From REEB85 sp018971455 (GTDB lineage Bacteria; Pseudomonadota; Alphaproteobacteria; Acetobacterales; Acetobacteraceae), in contig JAGWNT010000033.1 of NCBI GenBank assembly GCA_028871195.1, forward strand, positions 1-39,405: a DNA stretch of 39,405 bases, given 5' to 3'. The position numbers and the translations under genes are program-made. A model generated the notes under the pieces. That model was not told where the DNA came from. It did no database searches and was given only the letters and a program-made list of their open reading frames with translations. The first letter of the stretch is position 1, and every line of letters starts with the position of its first letter. Shown here in pieces: positions 32,405 through 39,405 of the stretch.

Positions 32405-33241
32405 TCAGATCTCCACGGGCGTGTCGGGGCGGCCGCCCCATTCGGTCCAGGAGCCGTCAGAGACGGCGCCTGCGGGCAGGCCGGCGAGGGTCATCGCCAG
32501 GGTCAGGATGGTCGCGGTGACGCCGCTGCCGCAGCTGGTGACCACCGGGCGGCTGCCATCGACGCCGGCGGCGGCCAGGCGCGCGCGCAGGGCGGCCGGC
32601 GGAAGCAGGGTCTGGTCCGGGTTGAGCAGCTCGGTATAGGGCAGGTTGGCCGAGCCCGGGATGTGGCCCGAGCGCATGCCGGGCCGCGGCTCCGGCACTT
32701 CGGCGCGGAAGCGCGGCGCGGCGCGCGCATCCAGCACGAGTTCCTTTTGCGACGTGACATTCGCCAGCAGGTCGCCGACGCCGCGCAGCCGGCTCGGCCG
32801 GTAATCGGCGCGGAACGTCGCGGCCGGGGCGGGGGGCGGGTCTCCGGCCTCGGTCGGGCGGCCCTCGGCCAGCCATTTCGGCAGCCCGCCATCGAGCACG
32901 GCGGCGCGGTCATGGCCGAACACGCCCATCATCCACCAGCCGCGCGCGGCGGTGGACAGGCCCTTCTGGTCGTAGAAGACGACGAAGCTGTCATTGCCGA
33001 TGCCCAGCGCACCCACCAGCTTCTCGAACCGGCCGGGGCTGGGCACCATGTGCGGCAGCGTCGTGTCGGGGTCGGCGATGACGTCGATGTCGAAGAAGCG
33101 GGCGCCGGGGATGTGGGCGCGGCGGAACTCGACCAGACCGTTCTTGGGTTCGTTGGGCAGGTACATGGTGTTGTCGAACACCAGCACTTGGTCGCGATGG
33201 GCGGCGAGCCAGTCGGTGCTGACCAGCTTGGTGTTGTCCAC
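32405..33241 (-). CDS. sseA: 3-mercaptopyruvate sulfurtransferase
   Basis: Two-rhodanese-domain sulfurtransferase, 278 residues, moving sulfur from 3-mercaptopyruvate to thiol or cyanide acceptors. The C-terminal active loop is SCGSGVTA with Cys237, the CG(S/T)GVT form typical of mercaptopyruvate sulfurtransferases rather than thiosulfate sulfurtransferases (CRxGx[R/T]). The N-terminal domain lacks a catalytic Cys, as usual. GTG 33241 is chosen because GGAGG lies seven bases upstream and homology (NTKLVSTDWLAAH) starts at once. It lies between the alaX-like gene (26 bases) and metC (5 bases), consistent with a sulfur amino acid unit. Confidence 0.94.
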   Translation of the reverse strand: MDNTKLVSTDWLAAHRDQVLVFDNTMYLPNEPKNGLVEFRRAHIPGARFFDIDVIADPDTTLPHMVPSPGRFEKLVGALGIGNDSFVVFYDQKGLSTAARGWWMMGVFGHDRAAVLDGGLPKWLAEGRPTEAGDPPPAPAATFRADYRPSRLRGVGDLLANVTSQKELVLDARAAPRFRAEVPEPRPGMRSGHIPGSANLPYTELLNPDQTLLPPAALRARLAAAGVDGSRPVVTSCGSGVTATILTLAMTLAGLPAGAVSDGSWTEWGGRPDTPVEI

Positions 33242-33267
33242 TCTGTCCTCCGTCAGGCCGGCCTCCG

Positions 33268-33981
33268 TCAGGCCGGGGTAATCGTGATGCGGCGGTTCTG
33301 CCGCCCCTTGTTCTCGATCTTGAGCACGGCGACGCGGCCGATTTCGGCGGTGTTGGCGACATGGGTGCCGCCGCAGGGTTGCAGGTCGACCGGCCGGTCC
33401 GCCGTGCCGATGCGCACCAGGCGCAGCCGGCCGGAGCCGCGGGGCGGCTGGACGGAGAGGGTGCGCACCAGCTCGGGGTTGGTGTCGAGCACGGCGGCGT
33501 CGACCCATTCATGGGCAACCGGGTGGGCGCCGGCGATCAGCGCGTTGAGGCGTTCCTCCAGCAATTCCCTGGCCGGCGGCTCGGGCAGGTCGAAATCGAG
33601 CCGCGAGCGGTCCGCGCCGACCTGCCCGCCGGTGACCGAGGCGCCCGGCAGGGCGGCGCAGAGCAGGTGCATCGCCGTGTGCATGCGCATAAGCGCCTGC
33701 CGGCGCGGCCAGTCGAGCGCGAGGCGCAGCTCCGCACCGGGGGCCGGCAGGGCGGCGCCTTGGGCCGGGATGTGCAGGATGGTCTCGCCCTCGCCCTTGA
33801 CGGTGTCCACGATGGCGAGCTCGCCGCCTTCCCAGGCGAGCGTGCCGACATCGCCGGGCTGGCCGCCGGAGCGGGCGTAGAAGATGGTGCGGTCGAGCAC
33901 GATGCCGGCGGCATCGGCGGCGAGCACGGTGGCGGTGGCGGTCGCCCGCGCGGAGTCTTCGAGGAAGAGGCGTTCGGTCAT
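33268..33981 (-). CDS. AlaX-type alanyl-tRNA editing protein
   Basis: Free-standing homologue of the AlaRS editing domain, 237 residues, which hydrolyses Ser-tRNA(Ala) or Gly-tRNA(Ala). The zinc site is complete: His101 and His105 in HTAMH, Cys203 and His207 in CGGTH. The N-terminal beta-barrel (LFLEDSARATATATVLAADAAGIVLDRTIFYARSGGQPGDVG) identifies the AlaX-M/II type with the GG motif region. ATG 33981 is selected by homology; no good Shine-Dalgarno is visible. It heads or continues a minus-strand run with sseA and metC. Confidence 0.92.
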   Translation of the reverse strand: MTERLFLEDSARATATATVLAADAAGIVLDRTIFYARSGGQPGDVGTLAWEGGELAIVDTVKGEGETILHIPAQGAALPAPGAELRLALDWPRRQALMRMHTAMHLLCAALPGASVTGGQVGADRSRLDFDLPEPPARELLEERLNALIAGAHPVAHEWVDAAVLDTNPELVRTLSVQPPRGSGRLRLVRIGTADRPVDLQPCGGTHVANTAEIGRVAVLKIENKGRQNRRITITPA

Positions 33982-34024
33982 GGGCGGAGGATAGGCGGAT
34001 ACGGGCGCGCGGGAAACCCGGGCC

Positions 34025-35491
34025 TCAGCGCGTGCAGGCGGAGAAATCCTCGAAGGCGCCAGGGCGCGGGTCGGGCGGGCGGGTGGCGCCGCACAGATCG
34101 GGGGCGCTGCCCTCGGTCGGGCCGCGGGGCGGCGGGTCGCGCCAGCGCAGGTCGAGCCGCTCGGCATCCATGAAGCGGCGGCGGACCGGGTGCCAGCCGA
34201 CGAACAGGCCCAGCAGCGGCGATGTCTCGTTGCGCTGCGCGTCCACCACGCCGCCATCGCGCGAGCGGATGATGCCGTCCACCAGATTGTCGTGGATATG
34301 GGCCGATGATTCGATGAAGCGCACGTCGATGCCGACGGTATCGAGCAGCGTGTTGTGGGTGATGAACGAATTGGCGGCGCGGTTCAGGTAGATGCCGACA
34401 TCGCTGCAGAAGGCGATCAGGTTGTCGCGCATCACGCTGCCGTGCTGCTCGATGCCGGAGCGGTCGCCGTGGCGGAAGATGGTCGCCCCGGTGCCGCCGC
34501 CGCCGAAGGACAGGCCGATCTGCTGGCCGCCGGGGCTGGGGAGGTTGCCCGAGCAGAGCACGATGTTGCGGGCGAACTCATTGCCGCTGCCGCCTCCCTT
34601 GACGAAGGCGCCGTAGGAGACGCTGTTGCCCTCGGTCTTGGTGAAGTCGGCGATCAGGTTGTCGGCGATGCGCCAGTGCGAGGCCTGCACGAGGTCGATC
34701 GGCGTCACCGGGTTGGCGGTGTTGCGCGGGCGGGTGTCGATCAGCGTGTTGCCGATGATGGTCCCGTCATCAGGGATCTGATCGCCTTCGGCGTTGATCT
34801 TGATCTGGGCGTTGAAATCCTCGAGCAGATTGTTGCGGATGACGATGTGCCGGGCGCCGCTGACGACCTGGAAGGCGTGCTCGCAATCGCTGTCGTCGCC
34901 GCATTTGCCGCGAATGACCAGGTTCTCGATGTGCCAGTAGGGGGCGGTCGGCTTGAAGGCGACGACGGTGTCCGATTCGAGGATGACGTCGCCGAGCCGG
35001 GGAGCCCGCAGGGTGATCGGCGCCGCCGCGGTGCCGGCGGCGGTGAGACCGATCGAGGGATAGCTGATGCGGTAGGTGCCGGGCAGCAGCTCGATGATGT
35101 CGCCGGGGCTTGCCGATTGCAGTGCCGCGCGCAGTTCCCCCACCGAGCCGATGAGGTGAGTCTGCGCCCCGGCGGGCGGTGGCGGCGTCGAGCGGGCGGG
35201 TGAGGCGCCCCACCAGACCGGCAGGCGCGGGCCGGGCGGCGGGGCCAGCCCGTCGGCGGCGATCAGGGCGCCGCTGACCAGCCCCGCGGTGACCGTGATC
35301 GCGCTGCGGTGGCCGGAGGCCCGCCGGACGATGTAGGGCGCCAGCTCGCGCGGGGTCCGCCCGACCCGCTCGATGCCGTAGAGGAGGGCCGCGCCGGCCA
35401 GCACGCCGGCCAGCATGACGAGCGCGAGCGACCCGACGAGCCGGCGGCGCCGGCCGGATTGCCGCGCGGCCGTGGGCTTTTGCTGCCGCAT
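34025..35491 (-). CDS. Membrane-anchored right-handed beta-helix protein
   Basis: A 488-residue exported protein. The N-terminus has a basic stretch then one hydrophobic segment (about 18-40, LVGSLALVMLAGVLAGAALLYGI), either an uncleaved anchor or signal. After a Pro-rich linker comes a parallel beta-helix: GDIIELLPGTYRI (the opening seen in polysaccharide lyase-like and pectate-lyase-like proteins), then rungs such as WHIENLVIRGK, IVIRNNLLEDFNAQI, GTIIGNTLIDT and HIHDNLVDGIIRS. Catalytic residues of a particular lyase family could not be assigned. It may bind or cleave an acidic polysaccharide. Starts four bases after the aldehyde dehydrogenase stop. Confidence 0.82.
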   Translation of the reverse strand: MRQQKPTAARQSGRRRRLVGSLALVMLAGVLAGAALLYGIERVGRTPRELAPYIVRRASGHRSAITVTAGLVSGALIAADGLAPPPGPRLPVWWGASPARSTPPPPAGAQTHLIGSVGELRAALQSASPGDIIELLPGTYRISYPSIGLTAAGTAAAPITLRAPRLGDVILESDTVVAFKPTAPYWHIENLVIRGKCGDDSDCEHAFQVVSGARHIVIRNNLLEDFNAQIKINAEGDQIPDDGTIIGNTLIDTRPRNTANPVTPIDLVQASHWRIADNLIADFTKTEGNSVSYGAFVKGGGSGNEFARNIVLCSGNLPSPGGQQIGLSFGGGGTGATIFRHGDRSGIEQHGSVMRDNLIAFCSDVGIYLNRAANSFITHNTLLDTVGIDVRFIESSAHIHDNLVDGIIRSRDGGVVDAQRNETSPLLGLFVGWHPVRRRFMDAERLDLRWRDPPPRGPTEGSAPDLCGATRPPDPRPGAFEDFSACTR

Positions 35492-35495
35492 GATC

Positions 35496-37007
35496 TCAGG
35501 CGTAGTTCACCATGATCGTCTTCTTATGGGTGAAATGCTCGAGCATCGCCTCCAGGCTCGCTTCCTTGCCGAGGCCCGAGCTTTTGACGCCGCCATAGGA
35601 GAGGTTGGCCTGGACGACGAGGTTCTGGTTGATCTGGACCAGCCCGGCTTCGAGGCGGTGGGCGAGGCTGAGGCCCTGCTTGAGGTTGTTGGTCCATAGC
35701 GAGGCGGCGAGGCCGTACTCGCTGTCATTGGCCTCGGCCAGCACCGCCTCGGCGTCGTCGAAGGGAAAGACGCAGGTGACCGGGCCGAAGATCTCCTGCT
35801 GCACCAGGCGCGAGGAGTTGGGCAGGCCGGTGAAGATGTGGGGCTGGATGAACAGGCCCTTCTTGAGGCCGGCCTCCGCGGGCAGGCGCGAGCAGGCGCG
35901 CCCGCTGGCGCCGGCGGTGGCCTTGCCCTCCGCGATGAAGGCGGCGACCTTGGCGAATTGCTCGGGGCTGATGATGGTGCCGATATCGGTCGCCTCGTCG
36001 AGCGGGTCGCCCATCACCATGGCATCGACGCGGGCGGCGAGGGCTTCGACGAAGCGCGCGAAGATCGGCCGCTCGACATAGATCCGGCTGGCCGCAGTGC
36101 AGCTCTGGCCCTGGCGGGTGAAGCGCATGGAGGTGACGGCGCCGGTCACGGTTTTTTCGAAATCGCAATCGGCGAAGACCAGCATGGGCGACTTGCCGCC
36201 GAGCTCCAGCGTGACCGGGATGAGCTTGTCGGCGGCGGCGCGGGCGACGATGCGGCCGACCTCGACGCTGCCGGTGAACGTCACCTTGCGCACGAGCTTG
36301 TGGGCGACCAGCGGCGCGCCGCATTCCGGACCGTAGCCGGAGAGCATGTTGAAGCAGCCGGGCGGCAGGATGCGGTTCATCAGCTCGCAGATGCGCAGCA
36401 CGGTGAGCGGCGCCTCCTCGGCCGATTTCACCACCACGGTGTTGCCGGCGACCAGGGCGGGGGCGATCTTCAGCGCCATCAGCAGCAGCGGCACGTTCCA
36501 CGGAATGATGGCGCCGACGACGCCGAGCGGCTCGCGCACGGTGACGCTCAGCACGTCCGGCGCGAAGGGCACGCTCTCGCCCTTCAGCTCGCTGCCCAGG
36601 CCGCCGAAGAATTCCAGAACGTCGGCCACCGTGTTGGCCTCGACCCGGCTTTCGGTGCGCAGCGCCTTGCCGGTTTCCAGCGCGATCAGCCGGGCGAGTT
36701 CCTCGACATGCGCGCGGATGAGGCCGGCGCATTGCGCGACCAGCGCGCCGCGCTTGCGGGCCGGCATGCGGGCCCAGGATTTCTGCGCGGCGGCGGCGTT
36801 TTGCACCGCAACATCGACATCCGCGGCATCGCCCTCCGCGGCGCGGGCGATCTCCTGGCCGGTCGCCGGATTGATCACGGCGAAGCTGGCGCCGGCGACG
36901 GGCGGGACGAATCGGCCGCCGATGAAATGGCGCTGCGCGAGGGCGGTGGCCAGGGCGCGCTCGTCGAGCGTCGGCGCCTCGGGGGTTGCGTGCGGATGGT
37001 CGAGCAT
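35496..37007 (-). CDS. NAD(P)-dependent aldehyde dehydrogenase
   Basis: Cytoplasmic ALDH-superfamily enzyme of 503 residues oxidising an aldehyde to a carboxylate. General base Glu268 lies in VTLELGGKSPML and nucleophile Cys303 in GQSCTAASRIYVE. The cofactor-binding segments IIPWNVPLLLMALKIAPALVAGN and FTGSVEVGR and a late EIFGPVTCVFPF are also present. The substrate cannot be assigned; betaine-, vanillin- or general aliphatic-type are possible. ATG preceded by GGGAGG. Divergent from the CoA-transferase gene, with a 77-bp shared leader, and probably co-transcribed with the beta-helix gene. Confidence 0.94.
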   Translation of the reverse strand: MLDHPHATPEAPTLDERALATALAQRHFIGGRFVPPVAGASFAVINPATGQEIARAAEGDAADVDVAVQNAAAAQKSWARMPARKRGALVAQCAGLIRAHVEELARLIALETGKALRTESRVEANTVADVLEFFGGLGSELKGESVPFAPDVLSVTVREPLGVVGAIIPWNVPLLLMALKIAPALVAGNTVVVKSAEEAPLTVLRICELMNRILPPGCFNMLSGYGPECGAPLVAHKLVRKVTFTGSVEVGRIVARAAADKLIPVTLELGGKSPMLVFADCDFEKTVTGAVTSMRFTRQGQSCTAASRIYVERPIFARFVEALAARVDAMVMGDPLDEATDIGTIISPEQFAKVAAFIAEGKATAGASGRACSRLPAEAGLKKGLFIQPHIFTGLPNSSRLVQQEIFGPVTCVFPFDDAEAVLAEANDSEYGLAASLWTNNLKQGLSLAHRLEAGLVQINQNLVVQANLSYGGVKSSGLGKEASLEAMLEHFTHKKTIMVNYA

Positions 37008-37084
37008 GGGTTTGCCTCCCGGTATGGCGATCCTGTAAGCGTGGCTGATATGAACGCTGCAACGTGAACGGGCAAGACGAACGA

Positions 37085-38296
37085 ATGAACATGAAGGATG
37101 CGACCGGTCCCCTGAAGGGGCTTCGGGTGCTCGATCTCACCCGCGTACTCGCGGGGCCGACCTGCACGCAGATGCTCGGCGACCTGGGGGCGGAGATCAT
37201 CAAGATCGAGCGGCCGGGGGCGGGCGACGACACCCGCGGCTTCGCGCCGCCGGTCATGCCCGGGACGGAGGAGAGCGCCTATTTCGTCGGCGTCAACCGC
37301 AACAAGCGCTCGGTGACGCTGGATATCTCGGCCAAGGCCGGGCAGGCGATGGTGAAGCGGCTGCTGGCCGATTGCGACATGCTGGTGGAGAATTTCAAGG
37401 TCGGCGCGCTGGCCAAGTACGGCCTCGGCTACGAGCAGCTGCATGCCGAGTTCCCTGCGCTGATCTACTGCTCGATCACCGGCTTCGGGCAGACCGGGCC
37501 GTATGCGCCGCGGCCGGGCTATGACAGCCTGATCCAGGCGATGGGCGGGGTGATGAGCCTGACCGGCGAGCCCGAGGGACAGCCGCAGAAGGTGGGCGTG
37601 CCGGTGGCCGATCTGTTCGCCGGGCTGTATGGCTGCATCGGCATCCTCGCCGCCCTGCGCCACCGCGACCGGACCGGGGTGGGCCAGCAGGTCGATATCG
37701 GCATGCTCGACACCCATGTGGCATGGCTGGCCAACCAGGGCATGAACTATCTGGCGACCGGCGCCAACCCGCCGCGCCTGGGCAACCAGCACCCCAACAT
37801 CGTGCCCTACCAGGTGTTCGCCACCGCCGACGGGTTCATGGTGCTGTCGATCGGCAATGACCCGACCTTCCAGCGTTTCTGCGAGAATTTCGACATCGCC
37901 CACCTGCTGGCCGATGCGCGCTTCGCCACCAACGCGGCGCGGGTGGAGAACCGCAAGCTGGTCACCGACACGCTGGCGCCGGTGATCAAGGCGCATCCGA
38001 CCGCGTGGTGGGTCGGGCGGCTGGAGGCGCTGAAGATCGGCTGCGGGCCGATCAACACGCTGGAGGAGGTGTTCGCCGACCCGCATGTGCAGGCGCGCGG
38101 CATGGTGGTGGAGATGGCCCATTCCAGCGGCGCCAAGGTGAAGGTGATCGCCAATCCGGTGCGGCTGTCCGAGACGCCGGTGGATTACCGCCTGCCGCCG
38201 CCGCTGCTCGGCGAGCATACCGGCGAGATCCTGGAGGATCTGCTGGGGGTGAGCGCGCGCGAGATGACGGCGCTGCGCAACAAGAAGGTGATCTGA
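37085..38296 (+). CDS. CaiB/BaiF family III CoA-transferase
   Basis: CoA-transferase of about 403 residues. GLRVLDLTRVLAGPTCTQMLGDLGAEIIKIERPGAGDDTR is the canonical N-terminus, and Asp147 in RPGYDSLIQAMGG corresponds to the catalytic Asp that forms the acyl anhydride and CoA thioester. It transfers CoA between carboxylic acids (formyl-CoA:oxalate, succinyl-CoA:itaconate or similar); the specific acids are not readable. Start options are GTG 37064, ATG 37085 and ATG 37091; 37085 is chosen for distance to the conserved KGLRVLDL. Divergent to the aldehyde dehydrogenase, which may act in the same acid/aldehyde pathway. Confidence 0.93.
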   Translation: MNMKDATGPLKGLRVLDLTRVLAGPTCTQMLGDLGAEIIKIERPGAGDDTRGFAPPVMPGTEESAYFVGVNRNKRSVTLDISAKAGQAMVKRLLADCDMLVENFKVGALAKYGLGYEQLHAEFPALIYCSITGFGQTGPYAPRPGYDSLIQAMGGVMSLTGEPEGQPQKVGVPVADLFAGLYGCIGILAALRHRDRTGVGQQVDIGMLDTHVAWLANQGMNYLATGANPPRLGNQHPNIVPYQVFATADGFMVLSIGNDPTFQRFCENFDIAHLLADARFATNAARVENRKLVTDTLAPVIKAHPTAWWVGRLEALKIGCGPINTLEEVFADPHVQARGMVVEMAHSSGAKVKVIANPVRLSETPVDYRLPPPLLGEHTGEILEDLLGVSAREMTALRNKKVI

Positions 38297-38318
38297 GGCA
38301 AGGTGATCGGCCGCCCGG

Positions 38319-38777
38319 CTAGCCGTGCGCCTTGAGGAACCGGCCGAAGGCCAGCAGCGTGGTGTCGGAGACGTGGTGCTCGATGCCCTCGGCGTCCTGC
38401 TCGGCGGCTTCGCTGGGCACGCCGACGGCGCGCAGCAGATCGACCACCAGGCGGTGGCGCGATTTTACGCGAGCGGCCAGGGCCTCGCCGGCCTCGGTGA
38501 GGAAGACACCGCGATAGGGGCGGGCGGTGGCCAGGCCCTCGCGTTTGAGGCGGGCGATGGTCTTGATGGCGGTGGCGTGGGAGACGCCGAGGCGGCGGGC
38601 GATATCGGTCGGGCGCGCCTCGCCGCCGCTGGCCAGCAGGTCGGCGATCAGCTCGGCATAATCCTCCAGCAGGGCCGTCGATTGCGCGGTGCGCGCCTTG
38701 CCGAAACGGCGCGCCTGGGTGGGCTCGGCGGGCAGCTCGGTGGCCGCCGGCCGGCGGGCCGCTCTGGTGGGGGGCAC
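38319..38777 (-). CDS. mntR: Manganese-responsive DtxR-family repressor
   Basis: Metal-dependent transcription factor of 152 residues, GTG start behind GAGAGGA. The N-terminal winged helix includes LLEDYAELIADLLA and the recognition region EARPTDIARRLGVSHATAIKTIARLKREGLA. The dimerisation and metal region SRHRLVVDLLRAVGV...AEGIEHHVSD has the Glu-Gly-Ile-Glu-His-His motif supplying MntR metal ligands. It lacks the SH3-like domain of DtxR/IdeR, as expected for MntR. It is divergent from mntH and probably binds the palindrome at 38890-38905 when Mn2+ is high, repressing uptake. Role by homology and context. Confidence 0.92.
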   Translation of the reverse strand: MPPTRAARRPAATELPAEPTQARRFGKARTAQSTALLEDYAELIADLLASGGEARPTDIARRLGVSHATAIKTIARLKREGLATARPYRGVFLTEAGEALAARVKSRHRLVVDLLRAVGVPSEAAEQDAEGIEHHVSDTTLLAFGRFLKAHG

Positions 38778-38877
38778 CCGTCCTCTCCGTGATTGCGGGC
38801 CGGACCATGGAGAAAGGTCCCGGCGATTTCAACTGGCTTCGGGCGGGCTTGACGCGGGGCGCCGGGTGACCACATCC

Positions 38878-38907
38878 TTGGCAACTAAATGTAGCCTAGG
38901 CTACACT
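38878..38907 (+). promoter_or_regulatory. Possible mntH promoter overlapping the operator
   Basis: TTGGCA (38878-38883), an 18-base spacer and TACACT (38902-38907) make a plausible sigma70-type promoter reading into mntH, with its -10 region covered by the palindrome. Binding there would block transcription. Predicted only. Confidence 0.4.
38890..38905. promoter_or_regulatory. MntR-like operator palindrome
   Basis: TGTAGCCTAGGCTACA is a perfect 16-base palindrome flanked by AAA on the left and CTTT on the right, in the 176-bp mntR/mntH control region. It preserves the TAGC-N4-GCTA core and the A/T-rich flanks of the E. coli MntR box. Nothing comparable was found elsewhere in the window. Confidence 0.8.
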
Positions 38908-38953
38908 TTGGCGACAAGGGGCAAGACGGACAATGCCGTTCGGATGACCGGCC

Positions 38954-39405
38954 ATGGATGACACAAGCGGCGAGGCGGTGATGCGCCCGGCCGGCCTGTC
39001 GGAGCGCACGGTCGCGGCCGGGCAGGAGGTGCTGGCCGGGCGGCGGCGCGGGCTGCTCGATTTTCTGCCTTTTGCCGGGCCCGCCGTGGTGGCCTCCATC
39101 GCCTATATCGACCCCGGCAATTTCGCCACCAACATCCAGGCCGGCAGCCATTATGGCTATGCGCTGCTGTGGGTGGTGGTGGCGGCCAATGCCATCGCCA
39201 TGCTGTTCCAGGGCCTCTCGGCCAAGCTCGGCATCGTCACCGGGCGAAGCCTGGCGAGCCTGTGCCGGCTGCATCTGCCCGGGCCGCTGGTGGTGGCGAT
39301 GTGGCTGGCCAGCGAAGTCGCCGCCATGGCGACCGATCTGGCCGAGTTCCTCGGCGGCGCCATCGGGCTGGCGCTGCTGTTCCATCTGCCGCTGCTGGCG
39401 GCGCT
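38954..39405 (+). CDS. mntH: Nramp manganese/divalent metal transporter (3' partial)
   Basis: First ~150 residues of an Nramp (SLC11) proton-coupled Mn2+/Fe2+ importer; the gene runs off the window. The start ATG is followed by a short cytoplasmic tail, then FLPFAGPAVVASIAYIDPGNFATNIQAGSHYGYALLWVVV, with the TM1 metal-binding DPGN motif, TM2 and TM3. AMATDLAEFLGGAIGLALLF follows, the usual Nramp TM4 region. No stop occurs before the window end. No clear Shine-Dalgarno is seen, but alternative ATGs at 38930 and 38944 are in other frames and close at once. Divergent mntR and the palindrome imply Mn-dependent repression. Confidence 0.93.
   Translation, partial: MDDTSGEAVMRPAGLSERTVAAGQEVLAGRRRGLLDFLPFAGPAVVASIAYIDPGNFATNIQAGSHYGYALLWVVVAANAIAMLFQGLSAKLGIVTGRSLASLCRLHLPGPLVVAMWLASEVAAMATDLAEFLGGAIGLALLFHLPLLAA

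Noticed and set aside
32399..32441. Longer metC N-terminus from an upstream in-frame start
   Set aside because: The added residues (MGRPPRHARGDLTP) are sulfurtransferase-gene shadow. Family homology begins after ATG 32399.

Overview
The window is a GC-rich (roughly 70% by eye), densely packed stretch of bacterial chromosome. Long runs of genes with 4-bp ATGA/GTGA overlaps, GTG starts, very high third-position GC and the protein families present point to an alphaproteobacterium, most likely Rhodospirillales/Acetobacteraceae. That placement is inferred from style and content; no rRNA is present to settle it. There is no tRNA, rRNA, insertion sequence, prophage or CRISPR array. Every intergenic gap is under 300 bp. 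The first gene (ABC binding protein) and the last (mntH) run off the window.

Region 1 (1-9858, + strand): an apparent single transcription unit. It starts with a Liv-type ABC importer: binding protein, LivH, LivM, and one polypeptide that fuses the two ATPases LivG and LivF. It continues with an AtzG/DUF4089-like small protein overlapping an amidase-signature hydrolase, and a class V (isopenicillin-N-epimerase-like) PLP enzyme. These look like an uptake-and-hydrolysis module for an amide or ureide compound. Downstream without gaps follow queG, fumC and a small ribbon-helix-helix protein.

Region 2 (9859-18577, +): a 1100-residue autotransporter with a PE_PGRS-like Gly-rich passenger, a lipoprotein alpha/beta hydrolase, a 64-residue protein, an AlkA-type glycosylase, a crotonase-fold enzyme lacking both hydratase glutamates, and a translationally coupled pair of unrecognised Ala/Leu-rich proteins. 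A 13-bp motif, ATTAACGCAACGG, lies ahead of both the autotransporter and the 64-residue protein.

Region 3 (18590-23565): a PLP aldolase resembling beta-hydroxyaspartate aldolase (BhcC), a DmeF-type Co/Ni exporter, a GT9 glycosyltransferase and an asparagine synthetase.

Region 4 (23566-28318): patatin (DUF3734)-acetoacetate decarboxylase-3-hydroxybutyrate dehydrogenase, a coherent ketone-body/PHB cluster closed by a 24-bp all-GC palindrome. It is followed by an HtrA/PDZ-like protein that appears to have lost its catalytic His and Asp, and a PPP-family phosphatase.

Region 5 (28323-37007, - strand): aldehyde dehydrogenase, an anchored beta-helix protein, AlaX-type editing protein, mercaptopyruvate sulfurtransferase, cystathionine beta-lyase, hisI, a COG0523/CobW GTPase and an FkbM methyltransferase with an extra N-terminal module.

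Region 6 (37008-39405): a family III CoA-transferase, then divergent mntR and mntH sharing a 176-bp control region that carries a perfect MntR-like palindrome.

The best leads are the fused-ATPase/AtzG-like amidase operon, the uncharacterised gene pair at 16125-18577, the shared 13-bp motif, the HtrA-like pseudoprotease, and short AT-rich, rare-codon patches inside otherwise GC-rich genes.
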